Assembly (NCBI GenBank): GCA_039707655.1
Contig: CM077672.1
Span: 200,422,537 to 200,486,536 of the forward strand
Direction: 5' to 3'
Source: Elymus sibiricus
Lineage: Eukaryota; Streptophyta; Magnoliopsida; Poales; Poaceae
Length of the DNA stretch: 64,000 bases
The position numbers and the translations under genes were made by a program. Below the pieces are notes generated by a model. It searched no databases. It saw only the letters and a list, made by a program, of their open reading frames with translations, and had not been told where the DNA came from. Of the stretch, positions 21,334 through 34,697 are shown piece by piece; the first letter of the stretch is position 1, and every line of letters begins with the position of its first letter.

Positions 21334-23821
21334 TCAAAAGCTTACACGGCTCTTCAACCATTTCGCAAATCCTTCCCTAACCCGTTTGTCAATGTTTCTT
21401 GGATTTTGCGCCTCTAACTCCTCTTCATACACACTGCCGAACATAGTGATCGCGTCAAACATCTAAATATATAAGAATGTGCTGCAAGTTTAGTAGATTA
21501 CGATGTATAAGTTGTAGTACTTAGCACTTACTCGATATAAGGAAGAATCTCAGGACAGTTATTCAACACATACCAAACCATTTTGTCCAAATCTTTAGGT
21601 TTGTCATTTTGTCGAATCTTCCCTGTTACTCGAATAGCAGGATCGGAAACATTGAGCTCAGGATTTTTTTCGCCCACCTTTTTGCTAGGATGATAAGCGG
21701 TTTCAATGTATCTTGAGAAGAATGTGAGCGCTTCTGTAGCAATGTAGGCCTCTGCAATGGAACCCTCAGGTCTAGCTCTGTTCCTAACATAGCCCTTGAA
21801 AGTGCCTAGCCGCCTTTCAATAGGGTACATCCATCCATACTGTACTGGACCTCTAAGTAATGCCTCATCAGGTAGATGAACAGCCAAATGCACCATCACA
21901 TCAAAGAAGGCTGGAGGATATATCTTCTCAAGGTCTCATAGGATAGTTGGTATCCTCTCTTTAAGATGATTCACAACATCTATCCTGATATTTCTACTGC
22001 ATAGTTCCCTGAAGAATTGTCCCAACTCTGCAACTGCTCTGTATAAGTCAGGGCGGCCCAATCCTCTAAGGAGAACAGGTAAAACCCTTTGAAGTAGGAT
22101 GTGGCAGTCATGAGTTTTCAACCCTTGTACCTTGGTTCCATCTGCACTGATTCTCCTTTTAGGGTTGGAAGCAAATCCATGTGGGAATCTCACACGTGAC
22201 AGGATCTTGCAGAATTCTTTTCTCTTTTGCTTGTCGAAGACGTACATAGCTGGTGCCATATCCCGTGATTCACCATTGTCTTTCACCTGCAAATCAGATC
22301 TGATAGCCCGGTGTGTCAAATCAATCCTAGATTTTAAGGTATCTTTTGTCTTGCCTTCAATATTAAAAAGTGTGCCGATAATGCTGGCACATATATTTTT
22401 CTTGATGTGCATCACATCAAGATTATGCCTCAGATCCAAATCCTTCCAATACTCCAAGTCCCACAAAGTGGACCTGCGGGTAAACAATAATCTCTATTTT
22501 GCCTTGCCACGCTTCCTTTTCCTGCTACCATCATCGGGATGGTTTCCTGGTGTAATATGCCTGACCTTCTCTAATTCCTCCTGCAACTCATCGCTGGTGA
22601 GCCTCTCTGGTGCATCACGGTTTTCATGACTTGCATTGAACACAGGTTTTCGGTATTTTCTAAGATGCAACTTGTCCTTGTCAAGGAAATGGCAGTGTCC
22701 AATGTAACAGACCTTGCTAAGCATTGTGTATGACAGCGGATTCTTGTCACAGCGAACACATGCATTGTAACCATGTGTCGTTCCCCCTGACATAGAGCCC
22801 AAAGCCGGATAATCATGGATGCACCAAATTATAACAGCACGCAGAATGAAATCAGCTGGTGGGCTGCTATATAGGTCTCGAGTGAGAACACCCCTCCATA
22901 GCTTTGAAGTTCCTCCACAACAGGCTCCATGAATAAATCAAAATCCTTTCCAGGACTTTTTGGATCTGGGATGAGCAAGGCCATGATGTAGTTTGATTCT
23001 TTGGTGTAGACATTTGGCGGCATGTTGTAAGGGATAACCAGCACTGGCCACATGCTATATGTCGTGCTCTGGTGGCCAAATGGGTTGAATCCATCTGTAG
23101 CTAAGCCAAGTCTAATGTTTCTCGGCTCAGCAGCAAACTCTTCGTGTTGCAGATTGAAGCTTGTCCAGTCACTACCATGAGATGGCTCATTACATTCCGA
23201 TCTCTATGCTCCTAGTTCCTAGAATGCCACAGTACATCCTCTCTTGTTTGAGCATCATGAAACAACCTCTGCAATCTTGGTATAATTGGAAAATGTCTCA
23301 GAACCTCATGAGGAATCCTCTTCATAGCATCGCCATCTTTCCATCTTGATGATTTGCATTTTGGGCATTCACGTAAGTTGGCATAATCCTTCCGGAACAG
23401 AACCCAATTATTCTCGCAAACATGGATCATATCATATCCAATTCCAACCTCACGGAGGAAATTCTTCATTTTATTGTAGGTGTGTGGCAGCTCCGACACA
23501 GCTGGGTAAGAATCAGGGAAAGCAGCCATCATCGCATCGAATGATTTGTTGGTCATCCGCTAAGATGTCTTCACCTAAAGAAAGCTGACCATAGCTGAGA
23601 ATACTGACACCTTACAACCTGTGGTGACTGCCACGTTGCATTGGTCCAACATGCGGGCCCACCGTTTTTCCTGTACAGGTGTAAGTTCTCGAAATGCGCG
23701 AGCATTTTGTAGCATTGTTTCAATCTTGGTCAAAATCACTGGCTCCGCCGCCACCTCCACCTCCTCCTCTTCTTCCTGAGCATCAGGCAGATCAAGATGG
23801 TGATTTGCTGCTTCCACATAG
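21334..23821 (-). pseudogene. CACTA (En/Spm) transposase TnpD, 5' part lost
   Basis: Minus-strand pieces line up as one plant TnpD-type transposase. 23821-23212 holds ECPKCKSSRWK and an acidic N-terminal segment. About 23175-22829 holds LGLATDGFNPFG and PYNMPPNVYTKESNYIMALL. 22802-21936 holds GGTTHGYNACVRCDKNPLSY, DLEYWKDLDLRHNLDVMHIK and THDCHILLQRVLPVLLRG. 21899-21528 holds GWMYPIERRLGTFKGYVRNR. A likely last exon is 21462-21334 (VYEEELEAQN to a TGA), after an intron with GTAAGTG donor and TTTAG acceptor. Frames change near 23190 and 22815. In-frame stops are TAG (23575, about 23560, 22494) and TGA (21936). The gene is cut at 23822 by an LTR element. Confidence 0.88.
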
Positions 23822-26800
23822 TGTGACACCCTGGTTTTCGCTCCTCAATTTTTTCCTTCGCGGGATTTGACTCCCGTCTTTTTTTTTGATGTTTTGGATT
23901 TTCTCTCGCTCTTGGGTATATGAAGATGGTCATTTAGCCTTGCCTTTCCTATCCAACCAGAGATTCTCTCCAGTCCAACCCTGTCACCCAAAATATATTC
24001 TCAGGATTTTACCACCGAAACCCTACATTCTGAGTCACCGGAAGGGAAAAACTAATTCCCTCCGTTACAAAGGAACCCCAATTTCCTTTGATCTGTTGCC
24101 TCCCAACCTTTTCCCAGAGATTCTACTGTATCTATAAACCCTGGATATGCAAAAATATTAACAAGTCATTTGCAATATTTTTCATTTAAAATTAATTAGT
24201 TTTTCTGCTGTTTAAAGGAATTAAATCCAGAAAAATATCTATCCATCTCCAAAGTTCATGAAAACTTGTGGAGATATTCTTTGTGATCATATTGAGCTCT
24301 CATAAAAATATTGACCATAATTAACTAAGGGAAATTGCATTTTCCAATTTAAAGCCAATATTGCACTTTGGGCACTTTCCAAAGGAACTACCATTTTGGT
24401 AGCCAGGAAAAATCCCAAATAATTTGTGGAGCTTATCCTATCCATATCTTCACCATTTCTATCAATAACCCAAGTTCCACAGTTCAAAGTTTGAGAGCAT
24501 CATCCAGTTCTTGTTTCTGGATTTATTTTGAGGTTGTGAAGCAACTATATTTTATATTGCTTCAAAATTCTTGAAATTAATCCAGGACCTCACATTCCCT
24601 ATATGATGTGAGCATGCAAAAATTCACATCATTTCATCTAGCCAATTTCTCTCAAAAATTCCATCTAGTTTCTGTCCCGCTGGAAGCTCTGTGAAGGAAG
24701 TATCATTTTGGTATATCCAAATGAGCTAAAATTTTACCAGTACCCACATGTTTCCAAATCAACTTCCTACACCAAAATTCAGCTCATTTCATTGATCCAT
24801 TTGAGCACAATATCAAAATCTGGATTCTGGACCAAATTTGGCATTGCAAAGGAAGTGCATTCAAACTTGGCTCAAACGGCATCAAATTTGGCCAGAATCT
24901 ACTCCTTTCAACCACATTTCAACTTGACAACATACCAGTCCCATTTACCAAGCCATTTCATCTCAATAGCTGCTGCAAGATCTTATCCAGAAACTGTTTT
25001 GACTCCCCTCGATTAACCTAGACTTTTCCTGGTTCACCCAGAGCCATATCTTATCCATTTGAGCATCAAGAAGCCTGTTGGACAAGCTCAGACAGGCAGA
25101 CGTGTGCCAGAGCACGCGGACCGCGTGGTGACCGCGTGAGCCGAATGCAGAACTGGCGCTCTGCGTCGTGCGTCGCCTCCGCCGACCGCTCCGGCCAGCC
25201 ATAGCTTGTCCGCTGGTGCCGACCTGCTTCCCCACCGTCCAAGCACCCCTCCTCCACTGGTTTCTCCCTCGGCCGCTTCTTTGCCGCACCGCGACGACGT
25301 CACTGTACCGCCACTGTGCCCGCACATGCGCCGCCGTATCCTGCCGAACCGAGGCTTCTCGAGCGCGCCAGCGCGCCAGCGCAGCCCCGTCCTCATCCGG
25401 TCGTCAGGTCGGCACCGCTCCTCGTGCACCACCTTGTCGGAGCTCCAGGACGGCAATAAGCACGCCACCGCGGCCGTGCCTATCCACACGCCTCGGCGGG
25501 CTATAAAAGCTGCAGCCGAGCCCCTCCCCGAGCACCCACACCACCCCAGCAGCCTCTCCTCTCCCTCTACTCCTCCCCAGCGCTCTCGCCCGGCCAAGTC
25601 TCTTGCCGGAGCGCTCAAATTTCCGGCAAGCCCTCCCCACTGCTCCGCCTCCAATCCTCCACTCCGGCCACTCCCCGCCTCCCCTAAGCTGCCCAGTAGG
25701 AGCCCCACTCATCGGAGATCGCGCCCGAGCTCTCGGAAAGCCGATTCCTCCGCTCGAGCCCACACATTGACCGCGCCCATTTCAGCACTGTGCGGCCCAG
25801 TAGCACAGTGCTATTTCTTATTATCTCGCTGAAAATCGGTCAGGGGTCCAGTTGTAATTATTTATATTACAGATTGGTCCCCGACAGAAAAACACTCGTA
25901 ACTTTTTTCTCACAACTCCGATTCAGGTGAATCCAGAGCCCACCTTCATATTTTTCCGAGCCCGTTCCGATGGCATCACTTTCACAATGTTTACACATTC
26001 TGAAAATGCCCATTTTTCACCTGCCCTATATTCAGCCCCCGAGAGAGAATCTTCTCCGGCGAATTGTTCCGCGAGGTGACCACACTTCTCCTAGAGTATT
26101 CCTTCACCCCCAGGCAAGTCGACCATCTGATATATGCCCTAAAGCATTGCTCTGTGTTATTCTTGCGTATTTAATTAATGAATATGCCTGTGTTAGAAAT
26201 AATTGAACTACTGCTAGGTTGAATTTGCTATTTACATTTCCTGCTAATGCTCATCATATTATCGCACTAGTGACTCGTAGGTGACATTATGGAGATAGGT
26301 TGTTATGTTTTCATCGTGCATTACTATTGTTATTGCAATGATAAAGAATTTGACTTAATTATGACAACCTCCTCCGTCGGCTGGATCGAGTCATAGTGCC
26401 ACCGAACCGAGCTCATCAGTGCAGCCACACTTGTCTTTATGGGAAGGCCCTAACTTGGTCTACTGTTTTGCCTCTTGTCGGTACCACCAAAGAGGGAAGG
26501 TTATGCGTGCGCGCTACCCTGGCCCGGAAGGCGGCGATAACCTTGTGAGCCCAGTTGTTTGTTTGCGCGCGGTCCCCATTTGGGAAAGTTTAGTTTGGCC
26601 ACGACGGTGGCAAGTGTCAGGAGTGACACAGGGGCCACCCAGGACATGACCCTGGGAGGGTATGATTGTCGGTGGGACCGTAAGAGTGCCGGGCAATAGA
26701 CAAGTTTTGTTGGAGCAGCACCGGTCCACCCGAGTGGGAGCATGAGGCCAGGAGCTCCATAGTGTGGCTAAAGTGCGCAACCTCTGCAGAGTGTAAATCT

Positions 26801-27607
26801 ATTCGAATAACCGCGTCCTCGGTCAAGGGACACAGTTCGTATTAGGTCAAACTATTTGGTCTGTGTCGAGTCTGGAGGAACAAACCATATGATGTTAATA
26901 ATGAATGAGAGAAAGGTATGATTTGTCAGATTTATAGGGCAGATGCAGGGACATCGGATGATGTCAGGTATATGGGATGTTAGCCATGCGATGGCTATGA
27001 GATGAGTTGTCGGATGACCGTATGACTTGGATTTGATTTGGATCGGGTTTGGATTGGATCCTAAGATTCTTCGAATTATGGATTAATTACTTGATACGCT
27101 GTATCTTCGTCATACTGCAGTTACTTTGATAGTTAACATGCTAGATAATCCTGTTATGATATGATATTGCCAGATAATCCTGCTAAGACATGATAGCTAA
27201 TATTGTTAAAATAATGAATGCATGCTTGAATGCCATGGATTGCTTTGCTTGGTGTATATGTTGGTTTGGTTTGCTTGCGAGTACATTCAAAAGTACTCAG
27301 CTACCTTCAATGTGGCCAGGTTCACCTAAGGATTCGACGCCCACTAGCGAGGAGCCGGATTGTTCGCGGGCTAGAAGAGTAACCCAGTCAGATCCCTGTG
27401 GATTGGAGCCGCACCAAGACCATGCTGCCTTAGATAGAGTTTTCTGCTGCCATCACCCTTGTAAAATATCATGTAAAACTTATATATCCATTAATAGAAA
27501 TGCCTGTGTTCATGATACTTGTTGTAAAGGCACGCGCCAGTGTGATTTTCTGTGCTAACGTGTGCGGCAACCGTCTGGCTACAGTGGTATTCAGGCGGGG
27601 TGCCACA
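23822..27607 (+). repeat. 5' LTR (3786 bp)
   Basis: It starts TGTGACACC and ends GGTGCCACA, next to the primer site. It contains a TATA box at 25501 and the palindromes CTCTGCAGAG (26782-26791) and CTATTCGAATAA (26799-26810, one arm mutated). Compared with the right LTR it lacks about 400 bp after position 25769. ORFs in it recur in the other LTR and are not genes. Confidence 0.92.
25501..25510 (+). promoter_or_regulatory. TATA box of the 5' LTR
   Basis: CTATAAAAGC is followed by a C/T-rich leader (CCCCTCCCCGAGCACCC), typical of a plant retrotransposon promoter. Confidence 0.75.
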
Positions 27608-27612
27608 ACGGA

Positions 27613-27625
27613 TGGTATCAGAGCC
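27613..27625 (+). other. primer binding site (initiator Met tRNA)
   Basis: TGGTATCAGAGCC lies 5 bp inside the LTR end and matches the initiator Met tRNA 3' end. Confidence 0.92.
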
Positions 27626-30504
27626 AGGCTGACCGTAGGTTACCCTAGCTGGACTTCATTGTCTTGTGCTCAGTAGGAAGCCCAAATGGATTTCAGCCAT
27701 CTTTGCTAAACAGGCACGGCTACTATTGATCATAAGACAACCCCATAGGTTTTTGGCTCCATCAGACCCCAACTCTCGTGGCCCTTGCCTCTGGTGGGAA
27801 ATATCCGCACCAGGCAACGACCCGTGAGCCCTGAACCCCTAGGTAAGCCAGAAAGCCCTACTCTGCTTGCTAACCATGGCATTTCCCTCCTCAAATTCAG
27901 TTTCCTTTGGGAAACGCCTATAAATTTCATCTTTCCCCGATAACCCTAGGATCGTTGACTAAGCCACTTTGGCTATGGTCATGCGTCGAGTGGATGTTCC
28001 CTAAGGAAGTAGTAGGAGCTTGACACCAACTACTACCAGGAGCATTGTGTGGTTCGCTTCTAAATCCTTAGAGGTACATCGAGTGCGCTATACTAGCTAT
28101 ACTAGTGAATCTTTGGCCACGTGTGTAAGGTCTGCAAAATTTGAGCTTTATTTGCCTTTTGGTTTCTCGCGATTCTTGTTTCTTGCTCGATTCCGTTCCC
28201 TTGCTCCGACAGGATCCATCCGCACGTGCTATAAAGAAGACCAGCAGACAACTTGGATAATACCCAATAATCCAAAATTTCGAAGAGCAAAGTCAACTGC
28301 CTGATATTCCGAACATTATCACCGGATCTGTCAAGAATGAAGAATGGGTCAGAAGCAGAATCTGCATGCAACCGACAAGGCCAGACTATACCCAAGGGAG
28401 TTTGCCTCAGAATTGATCACACAGTGAGATGAGCTATCCGGAATGGACACCAGCAAGAGCAAATTATTCGGTCCTCGACACAAGGATTATTTAGTCAGCG
28501 AGGTGAACCTTGAGTTCTTCTCAATGGACTCAAGAATCATTTATTCCCCACAGAAGCTATATTTCTAGAATGTGAATGTGTCGAGGGCAACAACAAAACT
28601 CTGGTATGTTGATACAATTTCAAAGCATATTTTGGAATTTACCGGTGCATATACAAGATTTTCTGGGCAAAGGGAACAAGGCTTGCGAAGAATACTTGGA
28701 TAAGTTCACGGCTGCCCAGAATCAATGAGAATTTCAAGTTCAGTTAAACCAAATGGAAATTATCCGCCAACTGCTTACCACCGGCAACACTTGGTTTGAA
28801 TGCTAAGGGTATTCCGAATTAATTGCCAACATAGCATCGGCACCAGTTGTGCAACCTTTACAGCAACAACGAGCAAACCAGCAGAAGGACAAGCGATGTG
28901 CATGACCAATGAAATATCTTTAGTCGAGATATGGACTATACCAAGTTCTGGCTCCGCTATGGGTAAATTTCGGATACCCCGGAAGGAAGCGAGAAATGGC
29001 CGTAGATCCGACCACATATCACAGTACAAGGCTTCTGGTATAAGAAACCCAGCATTCCTCCGCAAGCTATCGAGAAGACCTTACGACGCAAGACTCCGAA
29101 CCTTCCTCGCTACACCACTTGGCGAGAAAATCTTCTGGGGTACGGCACTCCCATCCTCCTCAGCGTGCTATCACGGAAAGCTTCCGACACAAGGCACCTG
29201 ACCTTCTGCAGTAAGCCATATGAGGGAAAACTTCCGAGGTACGATACCCAGCCTTCTTCGGCACACTACCTTGGCAAAAGCTTTGAGCATAAGGTATTCA
29301 TCTTTCTTCAGCACGCCATCGTGCCCACAACAATCCTGTCAGAAGCACGAACTAGTCCAGACACACGTTCACCTCAGAGCTCAATGGATTATGAGTGGAT
29401 TTATTCTATACTTGCATATGTTGTGAGCATGCAGTCTATTCGATCAGTTCATGCGAGCCACTCGTACACAGGAATGACTGTGTTTAGAAAACATTGACCC
29501 CACACTTCAAAGAAGAATATGAACGCAGCAACCCCTACGAGATATGCAAGAGTAAGTTGGGAATACAAGCCCAACAAGCTGGGATATGACCAAGGAGCCG
29601 TGTTGGCAGGTCATGACAGGTCCATCAAAGGAACTCCCAAGAACAATGAATCTTCGGATACACAACCTCTGTGACGGTCACTAAAAGTAAAGCTTCACAG
29701 ACAAGGTGATATTGCCAATCCTTGTCAGACTCTTGCATTTACGGCCACAACAATGCAGCCAGCATGCCATACTCATCATGAATATTGGCCATCAACCAAG
29801 ATAAGAGGCTAGTCTCCGAAAGGTGCACCGAGTGATAGCCATACTATGTTCAGCTCAGTGGTCATAACCAGGACTATAAAGGCTATATATATGGCAGAGC
29901 CACCTCAGTAACTGGCAAGGTTTGATAGACTGGCTTCACTTGGAAATACGACATTCAGATAGAATAGCTAAAAGCACATGCCGTCGGCATCGACAGTTCA
30001 TAGATGCATGATAAGAGATTACTGTCTATGATTACTTTGTGATCATGCCCAACATTTCAGTTGGGAATCTCCTGAGGACGAAGTCAGAATGCAAGAGACA
30101 GGAGGGAACACCCCGTACGGAAACACAGTCAGATTGAAAGAAAGTCATCCCTAGTTACTCGAGGCCATACGAGCACATGAGCCCTGTATCCAGAAAGGAT
30201 ATCTTGCCCTTGGTAGTCAGTGTACGAAGTGTCACAATAAAACCTGAAGCAGCTAGCTCCAGGCCATGGAAGTCAAGCTGTTTGTTGGCATTACCCGCTA
30301 CCTCACCCAGCAACACCACTGCCAGGACAAAAGTTACACCTGCCAGGAAAGAGAAGGATTCAATGTAACTGTGTGGAAAGACAACACTTGAGCAGTCAGA
30401 AGAGGTAGTTAAAAGGCCAGGGAACTGACGAAGACAAGACAACTGATGGATCCAAGTCACACACAGGTAAGTTCCCCTTTGCCGGAAGGTAAGCCTAGAA
30501 ATCT
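27626..30504 (+). other. non-coding interior of the LARD-like element
   Basis: It has no gag core, zinc knuckle, protease, RT or integrase motif in any frame. The longest ORF (28800-29201) overlaps a 50-bp tandem repeat whose unit is not a multiple of three. The rest is unique-looking sequence of mixed composition. It may carry packaging signals only. Confidence 0.7.
29053..29330 (+). repeat. degenerate tandem repeat, period about 50 bp
   Basis: A C/T-rich anchor resembling CCTTCYTCrGCACrCTA recurs at 29053, 29101, 29152, 29202, 29252 and 29302, a spacing of 48, 51, 50, 50 and 50 bp. Between anchors a purine-rich stretch (GAAAACTTCCGAG type) and an AAGGTA/GGTACGA type word recur in order. 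Identity between units is modest. Confidence 0.8.
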
Positions 30505-30536
30505 CGAGGAGGAGATTTTCCTATGGGGGGTAGGTT
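30505..30536 (+). other. polypurine tract before the 3' LTR
   Basis: Purine-rich sequence GAGGAGGAG, then a TATGGGGGGTAGGT tract, directly abuts the TGTGACACC start of the LTR at 30537. Confidence 0.8.
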
Positions 30537-33500
30537 TGTGACACCCTGGTTTTCGCTCTTCAATTTTTTCCTTCGCAGGATTTGACTCCCGTCTTTTTTT
30601 TCCGATGTTTTGGATTTTCTCTCGCTCTTGGGTATATGAAGATGGTCATTTAGCCTTGCCTTTCCTATCCAACCAGAGATTCTCTCCAGTCCAACCCTGT
30701 CACCCAAAATATATTCTCAGGATTTTACCACCGAAACCCAACATTCTGAGTCACCGGAAGGGAAACCCTAATTCCCTTAGTTACAAAGGAACCCCAATTT
30801 CCTTTGATCTGTTGCCTCCCAAACTTTTCCCAGAGATTCTCCTATATCTATAAACCCTGGATATGAAAAAATATTGCCAAGTCATTTGCAATATTTTTCA
30901 TTTAAAATTAATTCCTTTTTCTGCTGTTTAAAGGAATTAAATCCAGAAAAATATCTAACCATCTCCAAAGTTTATGAAAACTTTTGGAGATATTCTTTGT
31001 GATCATATTGAGCTCTCATAAAAATATTGGCCATAATTAAATAAGTGAAATTGCATTTTCCTATTTAAAGCCAATATTGTACTTTGGGCACTTTCCAAAG
31101 GAACTACCATTTTGGTAGCCAGGAAAATTCCCAAATAATTTGTGGAGCTTATCCTATCCATATCTTCACCATTTCTATCAAGAACCCAAGTTCGACAGTT
31201 CAAAATTTGAGAGCATCATCCAGTTCTTGTTTCTGGATTTATTTTGAGGTTGTGAAGCAACTATATTTTATATTGCTTCAAAATTCTTGAAATAAATCTA
31301 GGACCTCACATTCCCTATATGATGTGAGGATGCAAAAATTCACATCATTTCATCTAGCGAATTTCTCTCAAAATTTCCATCTAGTTTCTGTCCCGCAGGA
31401 AGCTCTGTGAAGGAAGTATCATTTTGGTATATCCAAATGAGCTAAAATTTTACCAGTACCCACATGTTTCCAAATTAACTCCCAACACCAAAATTCAGCT
31501 CATTTCATTGATCCATTTGAGCACAACATCAAAATCTGGATTCTGGTCCAAATTTGGCATTGCAAAGGAAGTGCATTCAAACTTGGCTCAAATGGCCTCA
31601 AATTTGGCCAGAATCTACTCCTTTCTACCACATTTCAACTTGACAACATACCAGTCCCATTTACCAAGCCATTTCATCTTAGTAGCTGCTGCAAGATCTT
31701 ATCCAGAAACTGTTTTGACTCCCCTCGATCAACCTAGACTTTCCTGGTTCACCCAGAGCCATATCTTATCCATTTGATCATCGAGAAGCCTGTTGGACAA
31801 GCTCAGACAGGCAGACGTGTGCCAGGGCACGCGGACCGCATGGTGACCGCGTGAGCCGAATGCAGAACTGGCACTCTGCGCCGCGCGTCGCCTCTGCCGA
31901 CCGCTCCGGCCAGCCGTAGCTTGTCCGCTGGTGCCGACCTGCTTCCCCACCGTCCACGCACCCCTCCTCCAGTGGTTTCCCCCTTGGCCGCTTCTTCGCC
32001 GCGCTGGAATGTCGTCACCGTACTGCCACTGTGCCCGCACAGGCGCCGCCGTATCCAGCCGAGCAGAGGCATCTCGAGCGCGCCAGTGCAGCCCCGTCCT
32101 CATCCGGTCATCAGGTCGGCACCGCTCCTCGCGCGCCACCTCGCCGGAGCTCCAGTACGGCGATTAGCATGCCACCTCGGCCATGCCTATCCGCACGCCT
32201 CAGGCGGCTATAAAAGCCGTGGTCGAGCCCCTCCCCGAGCACCCACACCACCCCAGCAGCCTCTCCTCTCCCTCTAGTCCTCCCCAGCGCTCTCGCCCGG
32301 CCAAGTCTCTCGCCGGAGCGCTCAAATTTCCGGCGAGCCCTCCCCACTGCTCCACCTCCAATCCTCCACTCCGGCCACTCCCCGCGTCCCCTAAGCCGCC
32401 CAGTAGGAGCCCCGCTCATCGAAGATCGTGCCCGAGCTCTCGGCCAGCCGATTCCTCCGCTCGAGCCCACACATTGGCCAGAGCCGCCACGCTCGGCCGC
32501 GTCCTGGAACCCCCCCTCCGGCCATTCCCAACCACAGCCGAGACCATCACTGGACGTGGCGCTGGCTGGCGCACCCGCCTGCCCGTCTGCCTGCCGGAGC
32601 AGCCCACCGGAGAGCCGGAGCCCACGCCGGAGTCCCCTTCCCGTCGCCGCGTCGGGACAGAGGAGAGAAGGTGGAAGAAGAGAAGAAGGGAGGAGAGAGA
32701 AGACCCGACAGGTGGGGTCCGGGCCCACCTATCGGCGACTGGAGGCCAGTCAGCTGGATTAAGTGGAGACGCATTCCACTGAATGCACTTTCTGCCAAGG
32801 AAAGCGTCTTCTCCGAAGTACGCCATCAGTCCAGCAGAGGAGTGGGTCGGCCCATGAGGAACAGTAGCAGCCGCGCCCATTTCAGCACTGTGCGGCCAGT
32901 AGCACAGTGCTATTTCTTCTTATCTCGCTGAAAATCGGTCAGGGGTCCAGTTGTAATTATTTATATTACAGATTGGTCCCCGACAGAAAAACCCTCGTAA
33001 CTTTTTGCTCACAACTCCGATTAAGGTGAATCCAAAGCCCACCTTCATATTTTTCCGAGCCCGTTCTGATGGCATCACTTTCACAATGTTTACACTTTCT
33101 GAAAATGCCCATTTTGCCCCTTCCCTATATTCAGCCACTGAGAGAGAATCTTCTCCGGCGAATTCTTCCGCGAGGTGACCACACTTCTCCTGGAGTATTC
33201 CTTCACCCCCAGGCAAGCCGACCATCTGATATATGCCATAAAACATTGCTCTATGTTATTCTTGTGTTTTTAATTAATGAATATGCCTGTGTTAGAAATA
33301 ATTGAACTACTGCTAGGTTGAATTTGCTATTTACATTTCCTGCTAATGCTCATCATATTATCGCACTAGTGACTCGGAGGTGACATTATGGAGATAGGTT
33401 GTTATGTTTTCATCGTGCATTACTGTTGTTATTGCAATGATAAAGAATGTGGCTTAATTATGACAACCTCCTCCGTCGGCTGGATCGAGTCATAGTGCCA

Positions 33501-34697
33501 CCAAACCGAGCTCATCAGTGCAGCCACACTTATCTTTATGGGAAGGCCCTAACTTGGTCTACTATTTTGCCTCTTGTCGGTACCACCAAAGAGGGAAGGT
33601 TATGCGTGCGCGCTACCCTGGCCCGGTAGGCGGCGATAACCTTGTGAACCCAGTTGTTTGTTTGCGCGCGGTCCCCGTTTGGGACAGTTTAGTTTGGCCA
33701 TGACGGTGGCAGGTGTCAGGAGTGACACAGGGGCCACCCAGGACATGACCCTAGGAGGGTATGATTGTCGGTGGGACCGTAAGAGTGCCGGGCAATAGAC
33801 AAGTTTTGTTGGAGCAGCACCAGTCCACCCGAATGGGAGCATGAGGCCAGGAGCTCCATAGTGTGGGTAAAGTGCGCAACCTCTGCAGAGTGTAAATCTA
33901 TTCGAATAGCCCCTCCTCGGTCATGGGACACAGTTCGTATTAGGTCACACTATTTGGTCTGTGTCAAGTCTGGACGAACAAACCATATGATGTTAATAAT
34001 GAACCAGAGAAAGGTATGATTTGTCATATTTATAGTGCAGATGCAGGGACATCGGATGATGTCAGGTATATGGGATGTTAGCCATGCGATGGCTATGAGA
34101 TGAGTTGTCGGATGACCGCATGACTTGGATTTGATTTGGATCGGGTTTGGATTGGATCCTAATATTCTTCGGAGTATGGATTAATTACTTGATACGCTGT
34201 ATCTTCGTCATACTACAGTTACTTTGATAGTTAACATGCTAGATAATCCTGTTATGATATGATATTGCTAGATAATCCTGCTAAGACATGATAGCTAATA
34301 TTGTTAAAATAATGAATGCATGCTTGAATGCCATGGATTGCTTTGCTTGGTGTATATGTTGGTTTGGTTTGCTTGCGAGTACATTCAAAAGTACTCAGCG
34401 GCCTTCAATGTGGCCAGGTTCACCTAAGGATTCGACGCCCACTAGCGAGGAGCCGGAGTGTTCGCGGGCCAGAAGAGTAACCCAGTCAGATCCCGGTGGA
34501 TTGGAGCCGCACCAAGACCATGCTGCCTTAGATAGAGTTTTCCGCTGCCATCACCCTTGTAAAATATCATGTAAAACTTATATATCCATTAATAGAAATG
34601 CCTGTGTTCATGATACTTGTTGTAAAGGCACGCGCGAGTGTGATTTCCTAGGCTGGCGTGTGCGGCGACCGTCTGGCTACAGTGGCATTCAGGCGGG
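30537..34697 (+). repeat. 3' LTR (4161 bp, end truncated)
   Basis: It is collinear with 23822-27607 apart from scattered substitutions and an extra block at about 32476-32872. It stops matching after ATTCAGGCGGG at 34697. The last bases expected from the other LTR (GTGCCACA) are missing and unrelated sequence follows. The palindromes lie at 33881-33890 and 33898-33909. Confidence 0.92.
32208..32217 (+). promoter_or_regulatory. TATA box of the 3' LTR
   Basis: CTATAAAAGC, the same site as 25501 in the other LTR. Confidence 0.75.

Larger units (their letters stand above)
23822..34697 (+). mobile_element. non-autonomous LTR element with very long LTRs (LARD-like)
   Basis: Two direct LTRs of 3.8 and 4.2 kb flank an interior of only 2.9 kb. 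The element has an initiator-Met primer site and a polypurine tract but no recognisable gag or pol. It is inserted into the TnpD gene after catag (23817-23821). The right LTR lacks about its last 10 bp, so the matching duplication cannot be seen. LTR sequence is related to the left gypsy element (3103-6504) and to the solo LTR at 53091, which suggests chromovirus-type helpers. Confidence 0.88.

Noticed and set aside
25088..32728. GC-rich ORFs at 25088-25832 and 32111-32931
   Set aside because: They lie at equivalent places in the two LTRs of one element, in leader sequence, on both strands and in several frames, without any domain.
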